Both the position numbers and the translations under genes were made by a program. A stretch of 13,921 bases of DNA from Bacteroidales bacterium (GTDB lineage: Bacteria; Bacteroidota; Bacteroidia; Bacteroidales; Muribaculaceae). Within the stretch, counting starts at the first letter, position 1; each line of letters starts with the position of its first letter. Positions 6,687 to 13,525 of the stretch are shown here, piece after piece. The stretch lies in assembly GCA_004555955.1 (NCBI GenBank), contig SFJG01000056.1:1-13921 (forward strand). The letters are read 5' to 3'. The notes under the pieces are model-generated. The model was not told where the DNA came from. It was given only the letters and a program-made list of their open reading frames with translations, and made no database searches.

Positions 6687-6719
6687 TTTGCAATTTTCGG
6701 CGCTAAATTGATAAATTTG
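6687..6719 (+). promoter_or_regulatory. Bacteroidota-type promoter for the VanX-like gene
   Basis: TTTG (6687-6690), a 21-base spacer, then TAAATTTG (6712-6719), both full matches. The predicted start is near 6726, about 15 bases before the ATG at 6741. This rules out the in-frame ATG at 6708, which would lie upstream of the transcription start. Confidence 0.75.
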
Positions 6720-6740
6720 CCGAATAAAGTTGTAAATGCT

Positions 6741-7415
6741 ATGATTTTTCTACGATACATTGTGCTACTGTGGACGGTGCTGGCGAGTGTCGGCGCTTCG
6801 GCACAACTGAGTGCCACAGCGCGAGGAATGGCGAAAATGGGGCTGCAAAACATCGCAGACGTCGACCCGTCGATTGCTATCGACTTGAAGTATACGCGTG
6901 CCGACAACTTTGTCGGTGTTGTTCTCTACACAGACCTTCGCGAAGCCTATCTTCATCCGGATGCGATGGCGTGCTTGGTCAAGGCGCAGCGGTTGCTTCG
7001 AAAGGAGCATCCCGGCTATTCGTTGATAGTCTACGATGCTGCGCGACCGATGTCGGTGCAACAACAAATGTGGAATGTTGTCAAGGGCACCAAACGTCAA
7101 CGCTATGTGTCGAATCCGGCACGCGGCGGCGGTATGCACAACTATGGCTTGGCGGTCGACATCTCCATCATCGATGCTAAGGGGCGTCCGCTGGATATGG
7201 GCACGGCGTTCGACCACCTGGGACCGCTGTCGGGCATCACCAATGAGGCGTCTTTTGTGAAGTCCGGCAAGCTCACTGCGGTGCAGCGCAACAATCGATT
7301 GTTGTTGCGACGGGTAATGAAGTCGGCAGGATTCAAGCCGCTGCCTTCGGAATGGTGGCATTTCAACTATTGTTCGCGTTCGTATGCCAAAGCGCACTAT
7401 AAGCCGATTCCTTAG
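6741..7415 (+). CDS. Exported D-alanyl-D-alanine dipeptidase, VanX-like (M15D)
   Basis: 224 residues from the ATG at 6741, chosen because the promoter -7 lies over the earlier ATG and because a signal peptide begins here (MIFLRYIVLLWTVLASVGASA). The M15 zinc site is complete: GGMHNYGLAVD (H133, D140) and PSEWWHFNY (catalytic E204, ligand H207). R102 in DAARPMS matches the conserved substrate arginine. The enzyme should cleave D-Ala-D-Ala. Exported relatives without vanA/vanH neighbours are usually peptidoglycan recycling or remodelling enzymes, and no resistance cluster is visible here. With a signal peptide it acts in the periplasm, unlike VanX of enterococci, which is cytoplasmic. It is divergent from the amidase and convergent with the DUF4960 gene. 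Confidence 0.93.
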   Translation: MIFLRYIVLLWTVLASVGASAQLSATARGMAKMGLQNIADVDPSIAIDLKYTRADNFVGVVLYTDLREAYLHPDAMACLVKAQRLLRKEHPGYSLIVYDAARPMSVQQQMWNVVKGTKRQRYVSNPARGGGMHNYGLAVDISIIDAKGRPLDMGTAFDHLGPLSGITNEASFVKSGKLTAVQRNNRLLLRRVMKSAGFKPLPSEWWHFNYCSRSYAKAHYKPIP

Positions 7416-7420
7416 AATAA

Positions 7421-7464
7421 AAAATGTGCGCAATGATTTCACATCTTCGCGCACATAAATTTTC
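7421..7464. terminator. Bidirectional terminator between convergent genes
   Basis: ATGTGCGC (7424-7431) pairs with GCGCACAT (7449-7456). The 17-base loop may have a small inner stem. The left side has an A-run (7418-7424), giving Ts on the minus strand, and the right side reads TAAATTTTCT. It sits between the stops of the VanX-like gene (7415) and the DUF4960 gene (7482). Confidence 0.7.
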
Positions 7465-7481
7465 TCTAATTACTAATAATC

Positions 7482-8594
7482 TTATCTACCTAAAACTAAT
7501 TTCTTTACTACTTTCTTACCTGAAGTAAGGGTTGATTTTACGATATAGATACCTTTAGAGTCAGGGTTGGAAACTTCGATGCCTTGAGTTGTGTAGTATT
7601 TAGTATCTACAACAGCGTCGCCCGAGTCGATTGTGTCAACAATGCCACTGGTTTTGGGAACGAGTTCGTTAAGAGCGTTAAATGTAAGCAATTCAATGTT
7701 GCCTTGATATATGTTGTTGGTGAGATTTTGGCTCCATTCGTAAGCGGCAAAACCGATAGTAATGCAGCGACCTTTGTAGGTTGTGTTGGCATCCCAACGA
7801 GCGATTGCGCCACCATAGTAGTCGCTGATGTGCGGCCAGATGGCAAGTGGAGTCACTTGGTAGTCGGCATAGAGTTTTTTGAATTTTTCCGGGTCGTCAT
7901 TTCCTGCAGAGTAGTCGAAATGCCAGAAGCAGTTGTGGTCTTCCTTCCAACCCGGACCAATGAGGGGGAACACTTTGTATTCGCGACCGCCGTCGGCTTC
8001 GGGGCGATATGCGCTTTGCATTTCGATTCCTGTAAAGAGCGGGTCGCCGGAGTTGTCAACAGCTATCGATTCTGCGTTCCATGTGCCGTAGACCACGTTG
8101 GCAAAGAATGTGTCCTCGTTAGTAAATCCCTCGCCGAAGCCTATCACTTCCGGATATCGGTCCATGCGTCCAAGGTCTTTAAGAAGAATGGAAGCATGGC
8201 TCGTAAGCAGCAAGTTGCCGCCGTTTTTGTAATAGTTGGTCAACGCGCTGAGAACGGCTTCGCTGCGGAATCCAGTAGCACCGCCTGTGCAATTGTTGAG
8301 GAAAGTGTTGAGGTCGGTAGTTTCGCGGTCGATGTGAATCCACAATGCTTTGTATTGGTTTAGGTTGATTGTGTTGTCGCCCGTCAGAGAATTGTAGAGT
8401 TCGCCGGTGCCAATCACTTTGCCACCGCGGCCCTTGAACCATTCAATTGCTGCAATTTCGTCGTCGTCGGCGCTTGTCAGCGCTGTTGATACGTCTTGAT
8501 ATTCGGTAATCATAGCTACTTCGCTGAATTCCAATGCATGCGATGCACTGAACGAGAGGGCTAATGCGGAAATTAGAAGAGTAATTTTTTTCAT
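7482..8594 (-). CDS. Exported DUF4960-domain protein with sorting-domain-like C-terminus
   Basis: 370 residues. Signal peptide 1-20 (MKKITLLISALALSFSASHA). The body matches DUF4960: a DDDEIAAIEWF segment (43-53), a predicted strand YKALWIHIDR (81-90), NGGNLLLTSHASILLKDLGR (124-143) and VFPLIGPGWKEDHN (208-221). The fold around NGGNLLLTSH recalls class I glutamine-amidotransferase-like or ThuA-like domains. No catalytic triad is evident. DUF4960 occurs in outer-surface proteins of Bacteroidota, some in glycan-utilisation loci, but no SusC/SusD pair is present here. The last 40 residues (KYYTTQGIEVSNPDSKGIYI, then a Lys/Val-rich tail) resemble the C-terminal beta domain used for type IX secretion or surface anchoring. 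The function is unknown; surface location is inference. Confidence 0.85.
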   Translation of the reverse strand: MKKITLLISALALSFSASHALEFSEVAMITEYQDVSTALTSADDDEIAAIEWFKGRGGKVIGTGELYNSLTGDNTINLNQYKALWIHIDRETTDLNTFLNNCTGGATGFRSEAVLSALTNYYKNGGNLLLTSHASILLKDLGRMDRYPEVIGFGEGFTNEDTFFANVVYGTWNAESIAVDNSGDPLFTGIEMQSAYRPEADGGREYKVFPLIGPGWKEDHNCFWHFDYSAGNDDPEKFKKLYADYQVTPLAIWPHISDYYGGAIARWDANTTYKGRCITIGFAAYEWSQNLTNNIYQGNIELLTFNALNELVPKTSGIVDTIDSGDAVVDTKYYTTQGIEVSNPDSKGIYIVKSTLTSGKKVVKKLVLGR

Positions 8595-8604
8595 AAAATT
8601 TGAA

Positions 8605-8641
8605 TTTTAAGTTTTGGTTGTTTGATTTTTAAGTTTTGGTT
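8605..8641 (-). repeat. Two 15-base direct repeats in the leader of the DUF4960 gene
   Basis: TTTTAAGTTTTGGTT occurs at 8605-8619 and 8627-8641, with starts 22 bases apart, about two helical turns. On the mRNA each copy reads AACCAAAACTTAAAA. Both lie between the predicted transcription start and the ATG at 8594. They may be an A-rich translation enhancer duplicated by slippage, or a paired protein-binding site. Confidence 0.75.
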
Positions 8642-8648
8642 TGTGCCG

Positions 8649-8656
8649 CAAATATA
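8649..8656 (-). promoter_or_regulatory. -7 promoter element for the DUF4960 gene
   Basis: CAAATATA on the plus strand reads TATATTTG on the minus strand, a full TAnnTTTG match. The -33 box at the right distance is poor. The predicted start is near 8641, giving a leader of about 47 bases that holds both 15-base repeats. The remaining bases to 8774 are A/T-rich; I see nothing else in them. Confidence 0.5.
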
Positions 8657-8774
8657 TTAATGGAATACGCCGTGGTGTAACAATATCGTTTCAACATTTC
8701 TAAATTATGTTGCATCATTAAGAATGAAACATAATTAATACAAAATGTAACATTTGTTATAGCATAAGCAGAGA

Positions 8775-8987
8775 ATGAAAAATCTGAAGAATTCCAAAAA
8801 GGTGAAAGAATTATTCAGAAAGTGTGATAAACAGACAACGAGAATCCGGCCTATTTATGCATTGCGGTTTGAAGCATTCATGAAGGCTTTGGACGAATAT
8901 ATCGATTGCTATAACAATAAAAGAATCAAATCCCGGTTAAAAGGAAAGAGCCCGGTACAATACCGAACTCTTTCTATAAACGGATAA
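8775..8987 (+). pseudogene. C-terminal fragment of an IS3-family transposase (OrfB) with an unrelated start
   Basis: A 70-codon ORF. From about residue 32 (base 8868) it matches the end of the IS3/IS150-type OrfB integrase: FEAFMKALDEYIDCYNNKR, then IKSRLKGKSPVQYRTLS. Full OrfB proteins are about 280 residues with a DDE catalytic core; here the whole core is gone, leaving only the last 40 or so residues. The first 31 residues (MKNLKNSKKVKELFRKCDKQ...) do not resemble a transposase and are probably foreign or out-of-frame sequence joined by deletion. It is unlikely to make a working protein. It is followed directly by part of an IS3-type end at about 8996-9014. Confidence 0.8.
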
Positions 8988-9014
8988 TCTTTAACTGGTC
9001 CAACTTTTTGGGGG
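8868..9014 (+). mobile_element. Remnant of an IS3-family insertion sequence (right end)
   Basis: The element is represented by the transposase tail and, after its stop, by TGGTCCAACTTTTTGGGG (8996-9013), which matches the inner part of IS150/IS3-type right ends (GTCCAACTTTTTGGGG). The expected outer tip (TCAGT.. type) is replaced by GCTTAG, which already belongs to the end of the Wzc-like gene. No left end or matching inverted repeat was found in the window, so it is a dead fragment. Confidence 0.75.
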
Positions 9015-9015
9015 C

Positions 9016-11256
9016 TTAGCCCTTGAAAGCGTTGACGGCGAAGAATGTATTGTCGGGATTTAGATGGTTGCTGATTTTACGGAAAAGGCGCACGTAGGGT
9101 TTCTTGCGTATACCGCTGCGAAGCACCAGGACGGTTTGGTCGACGTTAGCTGCTGCAACCGGTACGGATGCGTTGTCGTCGACCGACGAAGTGACAACTA
9201 AAACAACGTCGTAAGTGTCTTTGAGCGATTTAATCAAAGAGGCAAACCCTTCGGCAACAAGAGCTTCAGGCATTTCGGAAGCTACCGACCCCGGAGCAAT
9301 CACAGAAATCTGCGGCATCGACGAATCGCAAACGACGTCGTCGGCCGAGCAGCTGCGCAGAGCAATATCCGTGATGCCCTTATGCGAGCCATCGACGCCG
9401 AGAAGTTTGCTTACGTTGCCCGCACGAGTGCAGTCGACAACGACAACGCGCTTTGCCGACAGTGCAAACAGTCGAGCTACGTTGACACCGACAAAGGCTT
9501 TGCCTTCGCCTTCAAACAGCGAGGTTATCATTACAGAACGTGCTCCGGTTTTGACAATGCTGTTGCGGAGTGAGCGCAAATCGTCGGCAATAGCCGAAGG
9601 CGAGCAGAAGTCGACGATTTGGTCTTCGCATTTGCCCATTTCCGCAACTACGGGGATGTCGGTAAAGCGATTGACGTCGTATTTCATCACAATCGTTTTG
9701 GCGCAGACGGTGTGGTAGATGCAAAGCATCGTCGGAATGAGCAGTGCCATAATCAGCGCTAGACCGAGTACGATAGACGCCTTCGGTTTAATCGGTTCAA
9801 CCTCACGATATGCGGCGTCGACAACGCGTCCTACCGGCGAACTTGAGCCGATTTGGAGCAGGCTGTTTTCGCGTTGCTCGATAAGGAAGATATAGAGGTT
9901 GTTTTTGATTTCTTTGTCGCGAGTAAGGTTGAAGAATTCGCGTTCGTTAGCCGACAGCGAGCGCAGACGTGTGGCATATTTTCCACCTTCTTTGGTAAAT
10001 TCAGCAAGTGCTACTTTCGCATTGTCGCGGGCGCGGCGAATGGTCGACACCACACCAGTGCGCATTGCGTCGATTTGTGCATTGAGAGCCGTTAGGGCGC
10101 GGTTGTCGCCTTTGGCTGACGAATCGAGTTTCATACGCTGCAGAATCAGCGCATTGTAGTCGGAAATGACGCTTGCTGCACTTTCGTTGTCCAATCCGCT
10201 ATTGACGGGAATCAACGAATATGAGTTGTTGGTATCGGCAAGGAAGTCGAGAATCATATCGAGCACGGCGAGTTGCGTTTGCTGCTCGATAACGGTGCGG
10301 TTGTTTTGAGAGTTCTGCTCAAAGAGCACTCCGGCTTCTGTCGTAAGGTCGATAATGCCGTTGTCGGTCTTGAAACGCTGCAATTTTTCTTCCGATTGCG
10401 AGAGTTGTCCGGTGAGCGATGCGAGACGCTCGTCGATAAACTTGAGTTCCGACTCGGCTTTGCGATTGTTTTCGTCGATACGGCGACGGTTGAACACCTC
10501 AAACATCTTGTTGAGCACGTCCAAGCCACGCTGTTTGTGGTTGTCTTCGAGTTCCATGCGGATGCCGTTCGACTTGGTCGAAGCATAGTCGATGAAAATG
10601 TTCTTCATATAGTCTTCGGTAGCAGCGTCGTTGTCGCTGACGTTCACAATGATATGCCGTTCTTCGCCGGGGACGAATTTATCGGTCTTGTCGACGACGA
10701 AAACACCGCCGGTCGAGGGCGTCGCCGTGGCGGGCAACTGTTGGTCGGTGCTTTCGAAAACGGTTTCGAACAGACCTTTATTGACCACGATGTCAGCCTT
10801 GCCGTTTTCCTTGAGATAGACGTGGAAGGAAACGCCGACAATGGTGTCGAGCACGGCATCGGGAATCTTGATTTCGATTGGCGAATCGTTGTAGAGCGGC
10901 AAATTTTTGACGCCGACACGGTCGATGTAGAGGCGATTCAACTTCAGTTCGGTAACGACTTGCTTGACAATGCTGTGCGACTGCATAAGCAGCAATTCGT
11001 CGTCGACAGAGCCGCCGCCGAAGCCGCCCATCGAAAACGACTTCATCATAGCCGCTGCCGCCGAATTGGCTCCGCTGCCGCTTTCTTGCTCTATCAGCAT
11101 ATTTGCGCGAAACATATAGACCGGGTTCTTTTTATACATGTAAAAAGCCCCGAATCCCACAAAAAGCACAAAGCATATCGCATAGTAGTACCAATGCTTT
11201 TTGATTTCGTAAATCGTCCGCGAAAGGTCGACAATTTTTTCGTTGTTATTTTCCAT
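9016..11256 (-). CDS. Wzc-like polysaccharide co-polymerase with degenerate BY-kinase domain
   Basis: 746 residues, similar in length to Wzc/BY-kinases. Membrane helices lie at about 23-41 and 494-515, with a Wzz domain after the first, a coiled-coil region (about 255-300 and 380-450) and a GNVR-like stretch (EVEPIKPKASIVLG) before the second. This class of protein controls chain length and export of capsule or exopolysaccharide with Wza. The cytoplasmic ATPase part (about 555-746) keeps the fold but loses key residues. Walker A reads TSLFEGEGKAF (K586 kept, proline changed to E582, Mg-binding Ser/Thr changed to A587). Walker A' reads VVDCTRAG rather than a DxDxR or LDIR type. Walker B reads LVVTSS where IIDTPP is usual, so its Asp is V688. 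The end (TFFAVNAFKG) has no tyrosine cluster. It is probably a pseudokinase. The gene overlaps the upstream polymerase gene by 11 bases, and its TAA (9016-9018) abuts the IS3 remnant. Confidence 0.88.
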   Translation of the reverse strand: MENNNEKIVDLSRTIYEIKKHWYYYAICFVLFVGFGAFYMYKKNPVYMFRANMLIEQESGSGANSAAAAMMKSFSMGGFGGGSVDDELLLMQSHSIVKQVVTELKLNRLYIDRVGVKNLPLYNDSPIEIKIPDAVLDTIVGVSFHVYLKENGKADIVVNKGLFETVFESTDQQLPATATPSTGGVFVVDKTDKFVPGEERHIIVNVSDNDAATEDYMKNIFIDYASTKSNGIRMELEDNHKQRGLDVLNKMFEVFNRRRIDENNRKAESELKFIDERLASLTGQLSQSEEKLQRFKTDNGIIDLTTEAGVLFEQNSQNNRTVIEQQTQLAVLDMILDFLADTNNSYSLIPVNSGLDNESAASVISDYNALILQRMKLDSSAKGDNRALTALNAQIDAMRTGVVSTIRRARDNAKVALAEFTKEGGKYATRLRSLSANEREFFNLTRDKEIKNNLYIFLIEQRENSLLQIGSSSPVGRVVDAAYREVEPIKPKASIVLGLALIMALLIPTMLCIYHTVCAKTIVMKYDVNRFTDIPVVAEMGKCEDQIVDFCSPSAIADDLRSLRNSIVKTGARSVMITSLFEGEGKAFVGVNVARLFALSAKRVVVVDCTRAGNVSKLLGVDGSHKGITDIALRSCSADDVVCDSSMPQISVIAPGSVASEMPEALVAEGFASLIKSLKDTYDVVLVVTSSVDDNASVPVAAANVDQTVLVLRSGIRKKPYVRLFRKISNHLNPDNTFFAVNAFKG

Positions 11257-12571
11257 ATATCATTTTTTCTTTACATTTTCTATTAAAAACTCGTGCCCAA
11301 AGGGTTGTACTGCCGTCGGGCAGATTGCGCATCATCTCTTTCTTGTCTTTGCTCGACAGTGTGCGACAGGGAGCAAGAGCAAGTCCCGCCAGCGCGAACA
11401 AATACTCGCCCATCGACGATACAATGGCACGCGAAGCGATGGCATCGATGAGCAACGACACTAAGATGCAGACAACCACCACGGCGGGTAAGATGCCGCC
11501 GATGCGATGTATCTGACGCGCTTTGTTGAACAGCCATGCCATGCACATCACAAACAGCATTATCCCGACTATGCCAAACTGCGCAAGCTCGGGATAAAAC
11601 GTGTCGCCGATGAAGGCATTAAAATCAGGCGAAAGCCCGTAAATTTTGTCCAAATCGTACTTATAATACAAGTCGGAGTAGTGAAAAGCCGTGCCGGAGG
11701 CTTGGCTGGCATAAGTGCCTAAGCCGGAACCAAGCCAGAAATAGTCGGAAAGCACGAAGAACATGCCTAAATAGAGGGCAGAGCGCGCAAACATACCCGT
11801 CGACGAATCGTCGAACTCGTTGACGGCGATTCCGCCTTGGACGAAATAGAACTGAAACTTGCTCCACGATACGGCGGCGAGCACCAACAGTGCCGCAAAG
11901 CAAATCGTGATGTTTCGCAGCGACATTCTCGCAAAGAATCCCGGTCGATAGACAACCACCATAAATGCGATGAAGAGCAGTGCGCCGTAGTATTTCGACC
12001 GCGTGCACACCAACCCGAGGGCAAGCAACAAAATAGCTTGCAAGAGGTTGCGACGAACCACGACTTTGCTGTCGTTGTCGATAAATAGCAGGAATGTGAG
12101 TCCGGCGCAGAGCGTGACGCAACCCACGTAGTAGGGCACTATGAGCAGGTCGTAGAACACCATCGAGCCGGTCAGCAGCGTTGCATACATTGCAACTGCC
12201 GCAATGGATATGGCTATGAATATGTATTTTACGATTTGGCGTTGGCTGAACGAAAATTTGGGCGCAAGCCCGTAAGCCACACCGAAGCAGATTATGGGCT
12301 TTAGGTGAAAAATATAGTCTGCACGAATTGAAACCGCCTCATTGCTCTTAATAGCCACCGAATAGATGGCGTAGGCGGTAATGATTAGCGCCGGCACAAT
12401 CATCGCCTTGTAGTTGCGCCAGGTGCGATTGTAGAGCATATCGACCCCGGCAAGCATCGCCATAGCGGCAATCACCAACTCGTCAGCCATCTGAAAGATA
12501 GCCGGCGAGAGCAGTTGACTTATTGCCAACAAGCAAAACAGAACAAAGTATGCTTTGCTGAGGTTTATCAT
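11246..12571 (-). CDS. Wzy/WaaL-type O-antigen polymerase or ligase family membrane protein
   Basis: 441 residues with about ten to twelve membrane helices (for example 8-26, 55-74, 115-133, 145-164, 175-190, 196-210, 220-236, 333-349, 361-379). A polar, probably periplasmic loop lies at about 283-330 and opens with GSGLGTYASQ, the glycine-rich motif common in Wzy_C proteins. The C-terminal tail is basic (KDKKEMMRN, KCKEKMIYGK). The family joins or polymerises lipid-linked glycan units in the inner membrane; polymerase and ligase cannot be told apart by eye. Its place between wza-like and wzc-like genes favours a capsule or exopolysaccharide polymerase. The start at 12571 lies 14 bases after the wza-like stop, and its end overlaps the next start, so translation is probably coupled. 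Confidence 0.85.
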   Translation of the reverse strand: MINLSKAYFVLFCLLAISQLLSPAIFQMADELVIAAMAMLAGVDMLYNRTWRNYKAMIVPALIITAYAIYSVAIKSNEAVSIRADYIFHLKPIICFGVAYGLAPKFSFSQRQIVKYIFIAISIAAVAMYATLLTGSMVFYDLLIVPYYVGCVTLCAGLTFLLFIDNDSKVVVRRNLLQAILLLALGLVCTRSKYYGALLFIAFMVVVYRPGFFARMSLRNITICFAALLVLAAVSWSKFQFYFVQGGIAVNEFDDSSTGMFARSALYLGMFFVLSDYFWLGSGLGTYASQASGTAFHYSDLYYKYDLDKIYGLSPDFNAFIGDTFYPELAQFGIVGIMLFVMCMAWLFNKARQIHRIGGILPAVVVVCILVSLLIDAIASRAIVSSMGEYLFALAGLALAPCRTLSSKDKKEMMRNLPDGSTTLWARVFNRKCKEKMIYGK

Positions 12572-12585
12572 CGCTCCCAGTGCCT

Positions 12586-13371
12586 TTATTTTATGGTGAG
12601 AGCAATAACCAAAGAAGCGATAACCGATGCTGCGCTGATTACAGCTGAAGCAATCGACAATTTATACGAATTGTTTTGATTGTATTCGCTGTTGATGACG
12701 CGCACTTTGTCGGGCTCGACGTAGATTACGTCGTTTTGCTTGAGGTAGAAGTACGGCGAATTAAGCAAATTGGCATCGGTCAAATCGATGGTGTGGAAGC
12801 GGCGCTCGCCATCTTCTTCGCGAATGAGCATCACGTTGTTGCGCATACCGTAGAGCGTAAGGTCGCCTGCGTCGGCAATGGCATCAAGGATGGTGTAGCG
12901 TTCTGTTTTGGCGGTCTTGGCGCCCGGATTGCGCACCTCGCCGAGCACGTTGACGCGGAAACTGGTTAACTGAACTTTTACAATCGGGTCGCTGACGTTT
13001 TTAGCCACCTCGCCTCGCAGGAAGTCTTCGAGTTGTGTCGTGGTCATTCCGGCAACCTTGACTTTGCCGATTGTGGGCACGTTGATTTCGCCCGACTCGT
13101 TGATAACGTATTGGGTCTTCGGGTTAAAATCCAACCCATTCTCGGGTGCCGGCACCAACCGATAGGCATCGGTGGCTTGCGGTATAAGGCTGCTTATTGT
13201 CACGTCGATAACGTCCGACGGTATAAGTTTCAGCATATACTCGCCCGACTCGATTTTGCTCTTTACGGTTTCGGCATTTTGAAAATATGCCACACTCTTT
13301 GTTGACTTACACGAACTTACCGACAATACTATAATTGCCAATGCACCTAAGTACTTTATATATCTTTTCAT
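12586..13371 (-). CDS. Wza-like polysaccharide export lipoprotein (OPX family)
   Basis: 261 residues. A lipoprotein signal peptide ends in the lipobox LSVSSC (C21). The Poly_export domain spans about 45-135 (YMLKLIPSDVIDVTIS, then YVINESGEINVPTIGKVKVAG). An SLBB-type domain follows (about 138-222, RVNVLGEVRNPGAKTAK, then NDVIYVEP). A hydrophobic C-terminal helix (about 236-260) would span the outer membrane, as in Wza. It should form the export channel for the glycan made by the next two genes. It is first in the operon, with a good promoter 50 to 85 bases upstream. No UpxY-type antiterminator or phase-variation inverted repeat of the kind found at Bacteroides capsule loci was seen next to it. 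Confidence 0.92.
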   Translation of the reverse strand: MKRYIKYLGALAIIVLSVSSCKSTKSVAYFQNAETVKSKIESGEYMLKLIPSDVIDVTISSLIPQATDAYRLVPAPENGLDFNPKTQYVINESGEINVPTIGKVKVAGMTTTQLEDFLRGEVAKNVSDPIVKVQLTSFRVNVLGEVRNPGAKTAKTERYTILDAIADAGDLTLYGMRNNVMLIREEDGERRFHTIDLTDANLLNSPYFYLKQNDVIYVEPDKVRVINSEYNQNNSYKLSIASAVISAASVIASLVIALTIK

Positions 13372-13425
13372 AGTTGGAATTTTCTACTATATTAACGAAA
13401 AAAGGTCTTAAATATTGCTTTTATG

Positions 13426-13457
13426 CGAAGATACGACAAAGCCGACGAAAAAGCAAA
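13426..13457 (-). promoter_or_regulatory. Promoter of the wza-wzy-wzc operon
   Basis: On the minus strand: TTTG (plus 13454-13457), a 20-base spacer, then TATCTTCG (plus 13426-13433), one mismatch to TAnnTTTG. The predicted start is near 13419, giving a leader of about 48 bases. Confidence 0.6.
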
Positions 13458-13466
13458 AGTTTTTGC
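13453..13466. promoter_or_regulatory. Palindrome overlapping the wza operon -33 box
   Basis: GCAAAA (13453-13458), GT, TTTTGC (13461-13466): perfect 6-base arms. It covers the -33 element of the minus-strand promoter and lies upstream of the divergent transporter gene. It could be an operator, but such short A/T palindromes also arise by chance. Confidence 0.25.
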
Positions 13467-13500
13467 GTCAAATAGGACACTCGAAGACAAAAAATATTCG

Positions 13501-13508
13501 TAATTTTG
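13501..13508 (+). promoter_or_regulatory. -7 promoter element for the EamA-type transporter gene
   Basis: TAATTTTG, a full TAnnTTTG match, 17 bases before the ATG at 13526. No TTTG lies at the usual 19-21 base distance upstream, so the promoter is only half supported. Confidence 0.45.
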
Positions 13509-13525
13509 TCGCCAAATTGTGTTTT

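Noticed and set aside
6741..7415. Vancomycin-resistance role for the VanX-like gene
   Set aside because: There is no vanH, vanA-type ligase or VanRS in the window, and the protein is exported, unlike resistance VanX.
9012..9022. GGGC-TTA-GCCC as terminator of the wzc-like gene
   Set aside because: The stem is only four bases with no T-run on either strand, and it spans the stop codon itself.
10273..11286. Long plus-strand ORF (337 codons) opposite the Wzc-like gene
   Set aside because: It is a shadow of the minus-strand gene, whose domains are clear; the plus-strand product resembles no family.
13372..13525. Invertible promoter or UpxY-type control of the polysaccharide operon
   Set aside because: No pair of long inverted repeats, no recombinase and no antiterminator gene was seen; only a 6-base-arm palindrome is present.
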